This document shows positions 49,279-60,404 of a DNA stretch of 64,000 nucleotides, in pieces; within the stretch, counting starts at the first letter, position 1; every line of letters begins with the position of its first letter. A program made the translations under genes and the position numbers. A model generated the notes under the pieces. The model was not told where the DNA came from and did not search any database. It saw only the letters and a program-made list of their open reading frames with translations. The stretch comes from Acanthacorydalis orientalis (taxonomy: Eukaryota; Arthropoda; Insecta; Megaloptera; Corydalidae): positions 20,897,714-20,961,713 of the forward strand of contig CM068317.1 in the NCBI GenBank assembly GCA_034766995.1, written 5' to 3'.

Positions 49279-49325
49279 ATGAAGTTCACCTTCTCGGCCC
49301 AAAGCAGTAGACACAAAGTCAAAGA
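49279..49325 (+). CDS. Candidate first coding exon (16 codons)
   Basis: ATG sits in a CAAAAATGA context, close to the insect start consensus. It is followed by 15 further codons' worth of sequence (MKFTFSAQSSRHKVK plus two bases) and a donor AGA|GTAAGC (intron from 49326). Such short first coding exons before long introns are common in insects. The peptide is basic and polar, not a signal peptide, and I do not recognise the protein. No downstream exon is identified in the remaining 14.7 kb. Chance is possible, but start context, donor and island boundary coincide. Confidence 0.35.
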
Positions 49326-49370
49326 GTAAGCCCGTGCTGGACTCTCCAGTGTCTTCTATATATAAATGTA

Positions 49371-49409
49371 TATGTACATACATACACACACACAGGTGTG
49401 TTTATATAG

Positions 49410-49471
<62 letters not shown>
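49371..49471. repeat. Compound (CA)n-(AT)n microsatellite
   Basis: ACATACAC units then about 55 bp of (AT)n, inside the putative first intron. Confidence 0.9.
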
Positions 49472-49473
<2 letters not shown>

Positions 49474-50019
49474 GCGTGTTTCTCCTGTACGTATGTAGAT
49501 ATATGTGTTGTGTTGTTCTTTCAAAACAAGTTCGGTCACTTTTGTTGTATACCGTCCACACAATGTGATCATCGTGCCGTGATCACTCGCTACTGTTTTG
49601 AAATTCTGACGATAATTATCACTTGACGATGAATTACGTGTATATTTTAAGATCAAGCGTATCTGTTCACAAACATCTAAATATCTGAACACGTTGGATT
49701 AAATCATACGTACGTGTAAACTAAACATCACAGCACAACGAACCATGCAGAGCCTTGGCCTTACTTCTTTTTTTGATTTCGTAGCTTTCTGTTCTTAATC
49801 GCAACAAAGGTTTTTAACCAGAACATTAACAATTTGCAGGAAAAATCGGTCACATACTTTCCATCTTTATTCTTTTTTTTTTCATTCCTCCGATCAAAAT
49901 GATTTCTAAAAAGTGGAATTGAATTGTTAATGTGTTGTAAATCGGATTGTTAAAATCACTCATCACCTACAATATAGATTTTGGATCTTTCATAAATGAA
50001 ATTTTTAGTTAGAACCCAA
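49472..50019. other. Moderately GC-rich then AT-rich stretch
   Basis: Up to about 49760 the island-like composition continues, with an inverted pair GTGATCA / TGATCAC at 49566-49587. No coding frame. Beyond that, nothing recognised. Confidence 0.35.
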
Positions 50020-50235
50020 AAAAGTTTTTAATGATAATAATTTTTTATAACTGCTTATATACATTTTAATGACAATTACATAATCTTCAGAGTACTAGCA
50101 CCAAAAACATATCTGAGTTTAAAATAAAAGAAGATTTTTCTATAACTGTTTTGAGAATTATGGCATCTACACCGAAATTTCCTATCTACAAGAAATCCAT
50201 CTTTTTTAAAGTTGATAATCAATTAAAACATCACT
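50020..50235. repeat. Foldback repeat with two hammerhead-like arms (unit 5)
   Basis: The left arm on minus (50020-50105) has CTGAAGATTATG...CATTAAAATGTATATAAG. The right arm on plus (50145-50235) has TTGAGAATTATGGCATCTAC, then ACCGAAATTTCC. Both are followed outward by the AT-rich palindrome motif. Unit length is about 215 bp, as in units 3 and 6. Confidence 0.55.
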
Positions 50236-50604
50236 AGGAGCGATGTCTATAAAAGTTACTCAGGACTTTTTTATCAAAAAAATCCTAGATATAATGTATT
50301 TTATTCCAATAAATGTTTTTTCACAGTTTTATTTCAAAGATTTAAATCAATAATCAGTATCTTGAAAACAAAATTAAATTATTTTTTTGACAATACAAAT
50401 AATACAAAAAATCCAAAATAAACGAATTTGTCTTGTTTTATTTATCGATAATAATTAAGTGATTTATATTCACATATCACAAAATCTAAAAAAATCATAA
50501 AATGAAAGTGTTTGTTTTAAATATCATTTTTCCAATATGGAAAAGCTTCATTAACATAGAAATTATTTTGGTTTCTATACGCTTGTCCGATAATTTTTCT
50601 ATTG

Positions 50605-50607
<3 letters not shown>
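50236..50607. other. AT-rich stretch, nothing recognised
   Basis: No feature recognised. Confidence 0.4.
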
Positions 50608-50644
<37 letters not shown>

Positions 50645-50648
<4 letters not shown>

Positions 50649-50845
50649 TTAATTTAGGCTTCCACATGGAAGTATTAAAAGAGAGTGCAGGGGGGTAATA
50701 AGTCATATTGTTTTTTACTTACTATTTTAGTTCAATTCAGAACTAAAATATAATTGAACTAAAATACTAAATAAGGGATATACATCTTTCTTTAATTTTT
50801 TCCTTTTAGTTAATACTTCCGTGTGAAAGCTTAAGTTGAATCACC
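50645..50845. mobile_element. (AT)n-inserted MITE, copy B
   Basis: About 201 bp with (AT)n at 50608-50645 and 50845-50900 on either side. The left arm ATGATTTAATTTAGGCTTCC and right arm (reverse complement) GGTGATTCAACTTAAGCTTT reach a central AAAATACTAAATAA-like core. Orientation is the same as copy A. A GCAGGGGGGTAA tract marks the left arm. Confidence 0.85.
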
Positions 50846-50900
50846 TATATATATATATATATATATGTTTATATATATATATTTATATATATATATATAT

Positions 50901-51631
50901 ATTTATATATAAACACATATGTACATATCGAATATTGTTATTTATTTTTAAATATTATAATTTTTGAAACCGTACTATACTTTGAAGTAATAAGGTTAGT
51001 CTCAATAATTCGAAAGAAAATTATTCTATTTTTACATTTCCAATTTATGTAAATAGTTTTCCATTTTTTAAAATCACTCCAAAATTTCTATTGCATAAAA
51101 ATCAAATTGAACAATTCTAGTAAAATCTTGTATTTTAATTACTAATTGATCTTTTTATAAAAAAAGATCAATTAGCAATACAATATTTTATATGTTTAAT
51201 TTTACTCTTATTTTCAAAGTACAAACATTTATTTATATTCCAAAAAGGATACATTTAAACACTACTTGATTGGCTTAAACATGGATTTTGTTTTTATTAT
51301 AATTAAACATTGTTAATAATATAGAAAACCATCTATAAATTACATTGTTGATACGTTTTAAATCATTACACGCCGTTACTCAAAATCGTAGAAATTTTAG
51401 AAAACATTTAATTAGGTTTGGTTCTAGGTCCGTTCTAATTTATTTGATGTTAAAAAGAAAAAATTAAAAATGTTGGTTCTCCACAATGAAATGTTTTGTA
51501 TGCGCAACAGCAGCTTTCAAAGTTTTAAATTTTATATTCATTTATTTTATTAAAATCCGAATCAAATGCCGTGATAGTTGTTGAAACACTTCGGGTGGAG
51601 AAAAATGTTTCACTTGTTACATATGTATATG

Positions 51632-51662
<31 letters not shown>

Positions 51663-52126
51663 GGTCTGGCTCTTGCAATGTCTAAATCTATTCCAATTTT
51701 TTTATTTTTACAAAAATCAAAAAAAAAAAAATTATTTCTATTGCTGTTGAACCAAAATTTGCTATTATATAAAAATGTTTTAAAAAAATATTTTTATCAG
51801 AAAATAAAAGTTCCTAATTTAATGTTGCGTATACTCAACAGCGGCGCTTTATAGGTTAATAAAGTTAGAATAATACTCTCTCTGTTTTCTCTCTCTCTCT
51901 ATATATATATACATAAATGTATATATATATATATATATATAAGGATATTAAATCACTAGAAATCAAAAATAGATATTCCAATATAAAATCAGATTAAAAA
52001 ATCGTAAAAATATATGTTTAATACCTTGTAACAATCATTATTTTATGTGAACTTTTTATATTCTAAGTATATATAAGTCTATAAAAACAAATTATTAGAT
52101 TTTTTAATTAAAAAATGTTTTATTTG
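50901..52126. other. AT-rich stretch with hairpin and microsatellites
   Basis: A perfect 15-bp hairpin (arms CTAATTGATCTTTTT, 4-nt loop) at 51142-51175. (AT)n at 51618-51660 and, after a CT-rich block, 51900-51940. No gene. Confidence 0.5.
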
Positions 52127-53078
52127 GGTGTAATTCAATATAAAATACTTCTTTAATTTAAATATGAATACTTAGCACCTTCTTTACTGTTATATAATAA
52201 TTTATTATATAAGATATTTCAAAAAGGATTAATATTTTAATTATTTATTACAGTTAAACTTTATCTGTGCTATACTAATAAATCTTATTGACGGTACTAT
52301 AAGACATGTATACAATACTCGTACAATTACTGTAAGACATATTTATAATATTACTTCAATACAAACAAATGCTTACAAGTATAATAAATAGAATCTTTTA
52401 TAAATTTATTCTCTAAATCTGTATAGAGATTCAAAGATGTGTAATAAACAAAAAAGTTTATTTTTATTTATTTGCATCTTATTATATATTTTATTGTATT
52501 TGAAAAATAAAGGCGCGACAAAGTCAAAGCAGGGATTGCAACAGAAAGCAACAATAGAATTATAAGTAGTACTGCTTTGTACGCCATAATAAAAGCATGT
52601 TATAAAATGATTCTCTTTTTTGCACATAAAAATAATTCTTAAAAATAAATTTAAATTGAATTCCAGTTTAAATAGTTTATATAAATCGAAATACTCATTT
52701 TTGATTCAAAACATTTGAATCAATTATTTGCATTTTAAAGCAATGATAAAATAGTGTAATCTGTTCTTATTTATGATAATAGATATAAATTTTTTTGGTC
52801 GTAGTTCATTTTTTTTATGGTTTTCATCAAACTTGTTCTTTGTCGACACTTTATCCAACTCTATTTTTTGTTTATTCTCTGTTAATTTTTTTCACATCGT
52901 TGGTAGCAGTGGCGTAATTTTACAAATAAGTAATCAAAATTTCTATTTTTGTCATATTATTGTATTTTTTCGCCAATTTTTTTGTTATTATCTTAGGTGT
53001 AATTCAATATAAAATACTTCTTTAATTTAAATATGAATACTTAGCACCTTGTTTACTGTTATATAATGATTTATTATA
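52127..53078 (+). repeat. Segment bounded by 83-bp direct repeats
   Basis: 52127-52209 and 52996-53078 are direct repeats with two differences in 83 bases, starting GGTGTAATTCAATATAAAAT. The 786-base interior contains a GC-richer patch (52510-52550) and one copy of the repeat at 52605-52750. It resembles a small element with terminal direct repeats, but I see no TG...CA ends or target duplication. A recent local duplication is the alternative. Confidence 0.7.
52605..52750 (+). repeat. Dispersed repeat, copy 1
   Basis: Matches 54955-55115 in direct orientation: ATAAAATGATTCTCTTTTTT at the start and CATTTGAATCA.TTATTT near the end. Unclassified, no coding frame. Confidence 0.7.
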
Positions 53079-53309
53079 AAACAACTTTTTTCTGTTCTGT
53101 AACGATACTGTCACCTTTGATTTTCTTACATCCCTACAAGAATATTTTCAGTACCTACCTTAAATAATATAAAACTCTATATTTCTTCTATTTGTGTATT
53201 TTGAAATGAGAGATTTTTTTAAGTAAGAAAAAAATCATATATAAAGAGATACAAAACTTCCAATATAGTTTTAGACTTATAGCTATATTCATTTTCGCAA
53301 ATGATTTTT

Positions 53310-53525
53310 TCATTCAAAAATCCTCAATATCATTTTTGACTATTTCTTATAAATATTTCAATGGAAATAAGATCATCTTCAGAACGTTAAGGTGCAAACT
53401 ACTCTGTATTTTTCTAAATATTTTTCTGTACTATAGCGCTATATGATAGAATTCCCATCCAAATGTGCCTAAGAAACAATCAAAAATGTTCAATAATCAA
53501 TTATTAAACATTTTTCATCAGATTT
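53310..53525. repeat. Foldback repeat with two hammerhead-like arms (unit 6)
   Basis: The left arm on minus (53310-53400) has CTGAAGATGATC...CATTGAAAT. The right arm on plus (about 53440-53525) has a decayed core (GATAGAATTCCCATC, then CAAATG) and the best family palindrome, AAAAATGTTCAATAAT / ATTATTAAACATTTTT at 53486-53519. Confidence 0.55.
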
Positions 53526-54387
53526 TTTGTGATTTGTGAATCGAATGAAATTTTTATTTGTGGAAATATAAAACATAATTTACGTCAAGTAAAATAAAAA
53601 CGTCAATTTCCATTATAAAAAGAAAACATTTCTCATTTTATTAAAGCGTTGAATACTACATGTGTATATAAAAATTTTTGTTCATTTTTCATCTCTCATT
53701 AGTATAAAATTTTACAGAACTCCTTTATAATATATATATATAAAATGAAAAATTAAACTCGTCAATATTTCAAAGGAAAACAATATACAGTAAAGTTCTA
53801 TATATTTCATGTAATTAAACTTACATTTTAGTTAATTTAATTTGACCAACGATGTAACTTCATTGTTGACATTTCCTGTAAATGTTCTTCAATTATCTTC
53901 TAAAAGATAATTGAATGAAATTACTGAATTGTAAAATCCACCATTAAAGTTCCATATAAACATGAAACTTAAACCTGCTGTATGCACGTTTAATTCTATT
54001 ACTAGAAACAGTAGACTTCATAAAATGCCGTTTATATATGTGTTTTACTACAGTCATTTAAAATAGTAGCACTGGAAACGTGACGTTAATATTTTTCTCT
54101 CGAATTTAGATCATATCGCGTTATATGTGCTGTTTTTCGTATCTTTTCAGTTAAAATTTCGAAATTATTCAAATTTTCATACGTAGTCTCATCAATAAAT
54201 CATTCATTTATATATTAGGTTGTCTACATAATCCATATTTTATCATATCTTTACACTATTTATTATATATTTTTATAACTATCTCAATCTGAAGACAAAA
54301 CTACAATATAATCTTTTTTATTATCAAAATATTAGAAAAATCAAATGTATTTTTATTTACTTATTATTTATATGTTTAATGAATACT

Positions 54388-54452
<65 letters not shown>

Positions 54453-54824
54453 GCAGTATTAGAAGAAAATGAAGTAACACTTTCTTAGTTGCCAAGCCTT
54501 GCAAGATGAAAGTTTCACTATTATTTATGACATTAAAAAATATTGTCACCGATCAGTAGTAACCTAAATAACAATTAGGAGTGTTTCGCAAAAGATCATC
54601 TAAAATTTATTACAGTTGTTAGTAACAAACAATATTAACACAACTATTCTTTCGTTACTCATATCAGCTTCAGGCTATATGAGCAAACTTTTTACTGACA
54701 TCTCTTACAGGAATTTCTTCATTGTCAGTGACTAATAATTAAATCAACTTACAAAATAATTATATAAGTACATCACAATCGGTACGTGTTGATCATAGCG
54801 ATATCGAAATTCGAATTATACGCA
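53526..54824. other. AT-rich stretch with microsatellite
   Basis: A 12-bp hairpin at 53888-53915 (TTCAATTATCTT arms) and (AT)n at 54392-54449. No gene. Confidence 0.5.
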
Positions 54825-54917
54825 GTGGTCGTTAACATGACGGATTAATGACTAATTGTTCATGAGTTTAAATCCGGAACTATGAGCCGATTCATTTTAT
54901 AACAAGTGTTTTTTTTT
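54825..54917 (+). ncRNA. Possible tRNA-derived Pol III unit (SINE-like)
   Basis: CAGTGGTCGTTAACATG resembles a tRNA A box, GAGTTTAAATCC about 40 bases later resembles a B box, and a T-run (54909-54917) could terminate Pol III. The T-arm stem does not pair and no full cloverleaf folds, so this is not a functional tRNA. A decayed tRNA-derived SINE head is the most I would claim. Confidence 0.25.
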
Positions 54918-54954
54918 AAAATACAGTAGACAATGTTGAGTCAGTTTATAACCT

Positions 54955-55115
54955 TATAAAATGATTCTCTTTTTTGCACATGAAAATAATTCTTCTTAAA
55001 AATAGATTCAAACTGAATTCGAGTTGAAACGATTTGTACTAATCGAAATACTTGTCTTTGATTCATAGCATTTGAATCAGTTATTTACATTTTTCTTTTG
55101 AAAATTGAAATGATA
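54955..55115 (+). repeat. Dispersed repeat, copy 2
   Basis: Direct-orientation counterpart of 52605-52750, with small insertions. Confidence 0.7.
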
Positions 55116-55450
55116 ATGAATGTATTATATATAACCGTTATATATAAATTATATTTATCAAAATTTTCAGAATAATTAATATGTATTATTTCAGTCATTA
55201 TTTATGGAATATGAGTATAAATGCAATGCATTAAAAATAAATATAGCTCCCATAATCAAAGTATATCGTTCGGTTTTATTTCAATTAAATCACCTTGTTA
55301 TATTGTTTATTTTTAAATACATAATTCCAAATATTTGAGACACATTGTGTTAACAAGTTTGAATTTTTTAACTTTTAAATGAAATTAATGTCCAATATAT
55401 AGAAAAATATTCTTTTATATTAGTATATCATAATTAAAAATTTATATTAA

Positions 55451-55504
<54 letters not shown>

Positions 55505-57672
55505 TACAACAAAAAATATTAAATATACTATATTTTTTTATACTGATCTTAGTATATTACAAGTATAGTATTATCAATGGTGTACATCTTTTCTTTAGCT
55601 CAAATAAATTAGAAAAATTAAAATGACATTTTATGTTTAAATATAAAATGTTGAAATTTAAAATCAATTTATTAATTTAACATTGGAACAGTTTATTGCA
55701 AAATAAATAAAAGCAAATCAGGCAATAAAACTGAAAAAAACCGTAAATAAAACTACTAAACGCTAATAAATTATCAATAATATTTCATTAATTGGAAAGT
55801 AGTTCAGACATGTAAATAAATTTTACTTTATAATAGATAAAATGTTTTATTCAGTTTCGATTATTTCATTTTGTTATATATCCAAATAAAGTATGTTTTA
55901 AAAACTTTAAACGAATGTTTAAAACATTGCTTGTATGTTAATTATGAAAAGTTTACTGTTAAAGAAATACTAAATAAATTAAAAAATAACTCCTCAGTGC
56001 TTGTAAATATTATTATTTTTTCTATTACTTTACTTATTTAATAAGAGGAACAAAAATTATTGGTAAATCAATCATACTTAATTAATATATAGCTTTTTGA
56101 TTTTTTATATTTATTTTCATTGAAAAAAAAAATGGAACAAAAACTATACGAATCAGCAACGAAATGAAAACGTAATAGTTATGCGGATATTCAAATGATT
56201 TCGAACCTACGCGAAATATTTTAAATAATTTAATTCTGTTTACATAAAATAAGGAGACAACTTATAAGCAATGAACCTGAATATATAACAATAAAAAAAC
56301 ATATGTGTATAATAATTTTAATTTTCACTTTTCATATTCCATATAAAACGGTCTACGTATTTCTGTTTGTTTTCTTTTTCTCACAAAACTTTCAATTCTC
56401 TGGAACTGTCACATTGATGCGGTGACAGAGCCTCACCCAACATTGAGAAATTTCAACACATTATCTAAAGTTTATTGCAAACGAGCGGTATCTTTTATCT
56501 TTTATTGTGTGTTGTCAAATTGGATTATAAAATATATTCTAAGTATTATACATAGTAATTGTATTTATGTTTATAGGAGTTTTCTTATCGTACTATTGTA
56601 CTCGAAATAGGGATTAGTGATGACTCGTATTACTTAATATTTACATTGATATACTTTTATTCATTTACAACATTCCATATTTACAAATAAAATGAAACAC
56701 TCTTTATATATTATTACTATAAATCTTAAATTACTTATTTTATTTTTAGTTTTTAAGAAATGTATCTGCAATACATACTGCTATGAAAATCGTCAAGAAA
56801 ACAGATAATAGTTTCATATTTACATGCATATATATATATATATATATATGTATTAATAATTTTTACAGAAAAATTTGGAAAATGTAAACCTTCGATACGC
56901 TATTATGTGGGGAAAAAATGAAACCAATACAAGTAGCTCCCTAAATTTAAAACCTAAAAAATTCTGCTTGAAAAATAATTTATAAAAATGTATAAATAAC
57001 GTCAATAAAGAAAGTAGAATAAAACTTATGAGACTGATAACAAGCAAATATGTACATGTTTTGTGGTCATCTATTTATAAATTTCGTACACGTTGACTGA
57101 ATATAAAAATAGATACAATAGCCGACATCACATTATCTTTCACACAATTCAAATAAATATAAATTAAAAAAAGAAATTGTAAAAACCGCAACGTGTTTCC
57201 CACAAACGATTAGAAATTTTTTAAATACTACTTTATTGCGAATTCAATTCGCAGAAAGTGTTACACAATTCTTAAAAATACCATTCGCGAAATTGAAACA
57301 TTGAAAATACTACATGTTATTTTTTTTAAAAAAAACAATTTTTTAGAACTGTATAAACTCTTCAACTCTTATTTTTTGAATAATTTGGGGAAAAATTAAT
57401 ATGTTGGGAAATTTATAAAGAAGAAATATCAAAAATATTAATAAACAAATAAGCATACAGAGTAACTATTAGCACAACAAAAAAGATAACACAGTTAAAA
57501 AATGTTAACAAATCCAACAATGTTTAGAATAATTTAAAATTACCTTGAAACATCAGTGAAATGTTAAAATATAAATCATATCTTCAAAAACCATATTTAC
57601 TTAATTTGAATATTAAAGTTCTTTTAATGAACTTAAAAAAAATTTAATAAAATAACAAAAATCAATTAATTC

Positions 57673-57674
<2 letters not shown>
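55116..57674. other. AT-rich stretch, little recognised
   Basis: (AT)n at 55457-55505 and 56828-56850. A small hairpin CTGTCAC / GTGACAG at 56406-56428. Frames at 56422-56610 and 56853-57047 have no motif. No gene supported. Confidence 0.5.

Positions 57675-57734
<60 letters not shown>
57675..57734. repeat. (AT)n microsatellite
   Basis: About 60 bp of pure (AT)n. Confidence 0.95.
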
Positions 57735-57737
<3 letters not shown>

Positions 57738-57926
57738 TAAATTAATTAAACATGAAGAAAAATGAACAGTTTGAAACATTCTTAAATTTTAACTTCATTT
57801 AAAATGAAAAGAGTTATTAAAGCCTTCAAATATTTATTTAGTCATTATAAAGAATATTTTAAGTTAACAATAAAAAGAACGCATAATATTATATAATACA
57901 CAAGAATTAGATGAAGATATATCATT

Positions 57927-57958
<32 letters not shown>
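57735..57958. other. AT-rich stretch ending in (AT)n
   Basis: (AT)n from about 57934 abuts MITE copy C. Nothing else seen. Confidence 0.4.
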
Positions 57959-58200
57959 AGGTGATTCAACTTAAGCTCCCACACGAAAGTATTGAAAAAA
58001 ACGCAAAGTTAAAAAAAATGTTATCCCCATTTAATATTTTAGTTCAATTATATTTTTGAATTAAATTTATTCATTTTAATGTTCATTTACTATTTTAATT
58101 TAAATTAAATTAAAATAGTAAATGAACATTAAAATGACTTTTCTTAATCCCTGCGCTCCCTCTTAATTCTTCCATATGGAAGTCTAAATTGAATCATTCT
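57959..58200. mobile_element. (AT)n-inserted MITE, copy C
   Basis: 242 bp, inverted relative to copies A and B. The left end is GGTGATTCAACTTAAGCTCC and the right end (reverse complement) GAATGATTCAATTTAGACTT with the GGAGCGCAGGG tract. (AT)n lies on both sides. The centre contains a perfect hairpin (58072-58136) absent from the other copies. Confidence 0.85.
58072..58136. repeat. Perfect hairpin, 30-bp arms
   Basis: Arms of 30 bases (58072-58101 and 58107-58136) match without mismatch around a 5-base loop. It begins CATTTTAATGTTCATTTACT. Confidence 0.95.
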
Positions 58201-58210
58201 ATATATATAC

Positions 58211-58246
<36 letters not shown>

Positions 58247-58255
58247 GTATATATG

Positions 58256-58302
<47 letters not shown>
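58201..58302. repeat. Interrupted (AT)n microsatellite
   Basis: About 100 bp of (AT)n with ATAC and ATGT units. Confidence 0.95.
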
Positions 58303-58304
<2 letters not shown>

Positions 58305-59064
58305 TATTAGAAAATTCTCACTTGAGGACTGCAACTATAGTATACAGTCGTTCTGAATATGAGAAATTATTTCAAACCACTGTTATCTGTTAAATATTAA
58401 CCGCAGACAGATTCTTATGAAAATAAGACGAGAAGATCTTGCACGTTCTGTAATAAAAATAACAGTTTAACTCATAATAATAAAAATTGAACTACTTCGA
58501 ACAATTATTTGTATCGCTGCATACCTTGTCGTAATTAATATACCTTTTGTTAACCAAAGAATAAACTTGTATAAACTTGTTGAAATCTGTATATAAAATC
58601 TAATAATAGATACTACGTATTTAGCTTCAATGCGAAATGTTTTTGTTAATGTGATATTATTTATTGTTCTATGTGTATATTCAACATAATGAAAACCGTG
58701 GAGGTGTTGTTTAATAAAAATAGAATGATTACTTAATGATTACTAAATAATATTTTAATTTAACAAAATAATATTGTTACTCCGAGAATATAGAATGATT
58801 AAGGGAAGTAAAAAAATCTGAAAAATTTAGTTTTTAATCAATACAAAAAGTTATTCTTTAAAAAAATATAATTACATAGAAATAGATATAATAATCTTCC
58901 TTAAAAAAGAGAAAGAATATTCACTCGTTATAAAATTGCTACATTTCCTGCAATTTTAAAAATACATCTTTTTATCACTAAAAGTTTACTTTTCAAACAC
59001 TACATTTAATTTTTTAACTATTATATATGAATCATATTTACATAATTGCTTTCTAAATGAATTA
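58303..59064. other. AT-rich stretch, nothing recognised
   Basis: No gene or repeat recognised. Confidence 0.45.
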
Positions 59065-59627
59065 TTACGTTAGTAGAAAAATAATTGCGGTTTATGACCT
59101 ATAAAATTATATTCATTTAGAGCTTTTTTGATTTTCCTAGCTGTTTAAAGTGGTCCAGAGCTGTTGGATGACTAACGCCTAACTTTTGTGCAAGCTCTCG
59201 AATTGTTGTACTTGGTTCTGATTCAACTAACGCCTTTAATTGGTTCTTGTAAACTTAAGAAGGATGTCCACGGCCTTCTTCATCTTCAAAGCTCTTGTCC
59301 TTAACACAAAAATTTTGGAACGATCATTCCATCGTACGTTTCTTAATAGTACCCATACCAAAAGTCTCGTTTACTTTACGTGCAGTTTCTACTGCTTTAC
59401 CATCAATTTTGGACTCTTATTACTCTTATTTGCTTTTTGTCCGCTTTTAATTCAATAGCCGAATTTGAACCAAAATTAATAAAAAAAACAAAATTGATAT
59501 TACTAAAATACAGACCGGAAACTACACTTGAAAATGATATTAACATGAACATGATTAAATGACATTGAAAAAAATTAAAATTAGAATTCACAAAACATAA
59601 ACCGCAATTATTTTCCTACCAACCTAA
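59065..59627 (-). mobile_element. Internally deleted mariner, copy 5
   Basis: 563 bp between TA dinucleotides (59063-59064, 59628-59629). The right end, read on the minus strand, is TTAGGTTGGTAGGAAAATAA, with GCGGTTTATG following. Minus-strand relics of the HTH region include CTTTTGTGCAAG-type codons of the QKLGVSHPTV block. Catalytic region absent. Overlapping frames on both strands (59240-59591) are shadows of the decayed relic. Confidence 0.85.
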
Positions 59628-59749
59628 TATTATAGAATATTTATCGGCATTAAAAATTGAGTCCACAAAACGGTGATACTCTAAATGTTTAGTTATCATT
59701 TAATAATACAAATGTGATGAATTCCTTCAAGAAAAATTAAAAAAAACCC

Positions 59750-59965
59750 AACGTTTCAATATACACGTAATGGAACTCGTTTGTATCACTCACACACATA
59801 ACGAGTTTACGATTATTGCAAACAAATGCTCACGTGCATTTTGGTCCATATTTATTTCCATATAAACATTCACGTTCGTAACGAGTTAATTTCATACGTT
59901 TATACTGAGTCAGTTCGATCTTTAAGAACTCTATTATTTGTTTAATTGACGGTAAATCTGTTTTG
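59750..59965. promoter_or_regulatory. Island with three AACGAGTT motifs
   Basis: The octamer AACGAGTT occurs three times in 114 bases: inverted at 59774-59781, direct at 59800-59807 and 59880-59887. A CACGTG E-box lies at 59832-59837. G+C and CpG are raised relative to the flanks and no frame is present. A clustered-site regulatory element is a reasonable inference. The binding factor is unknown. Confidence 0.3.
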
Positions 59966-60316
59966 GTAATAGGAAGACGATAACTGCCATGAGTGTATCC
60001 AAATTGTAATTGTCTTTATGTCTGTCGACATAATAAATATTTAAATCCAAGCCTTATATCAATTCAAGCTAAAAATATATTGTTTGTTTCTCACATGTTT
60101 ATACTTTCGTTACACATTCATTCATACTTTATTTAAATTTTATATTTATTTGGTATGTAATGTGTATTATTTTCTGACATATATTACAATAATTTTATAG
60201 GGATCTAACTGAAATTTACCTATCTCTAATATAACAAATAATGATTTTAACAACGAAATAGATTTTCAATTCTCAGTATTCGCAATAGACAAATTTGTCT
60301 TTATCTTTCTCTCTCT

Positions 60317-60329
60317 ATATATATATATA

Positions 60330-60392
<63 letters not shown>

Positions 60393-60399
60393 TATATAG
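60317..60399. repeat. (AT)n microsatellite after (CT)n
   Basis: CTCTCTCT then about 80 bp of (AT)n, abutting the 5' side of RTE copy 2. Confidence 0.95.
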
Positions 60400-60404
60400 A
60401 GTCC

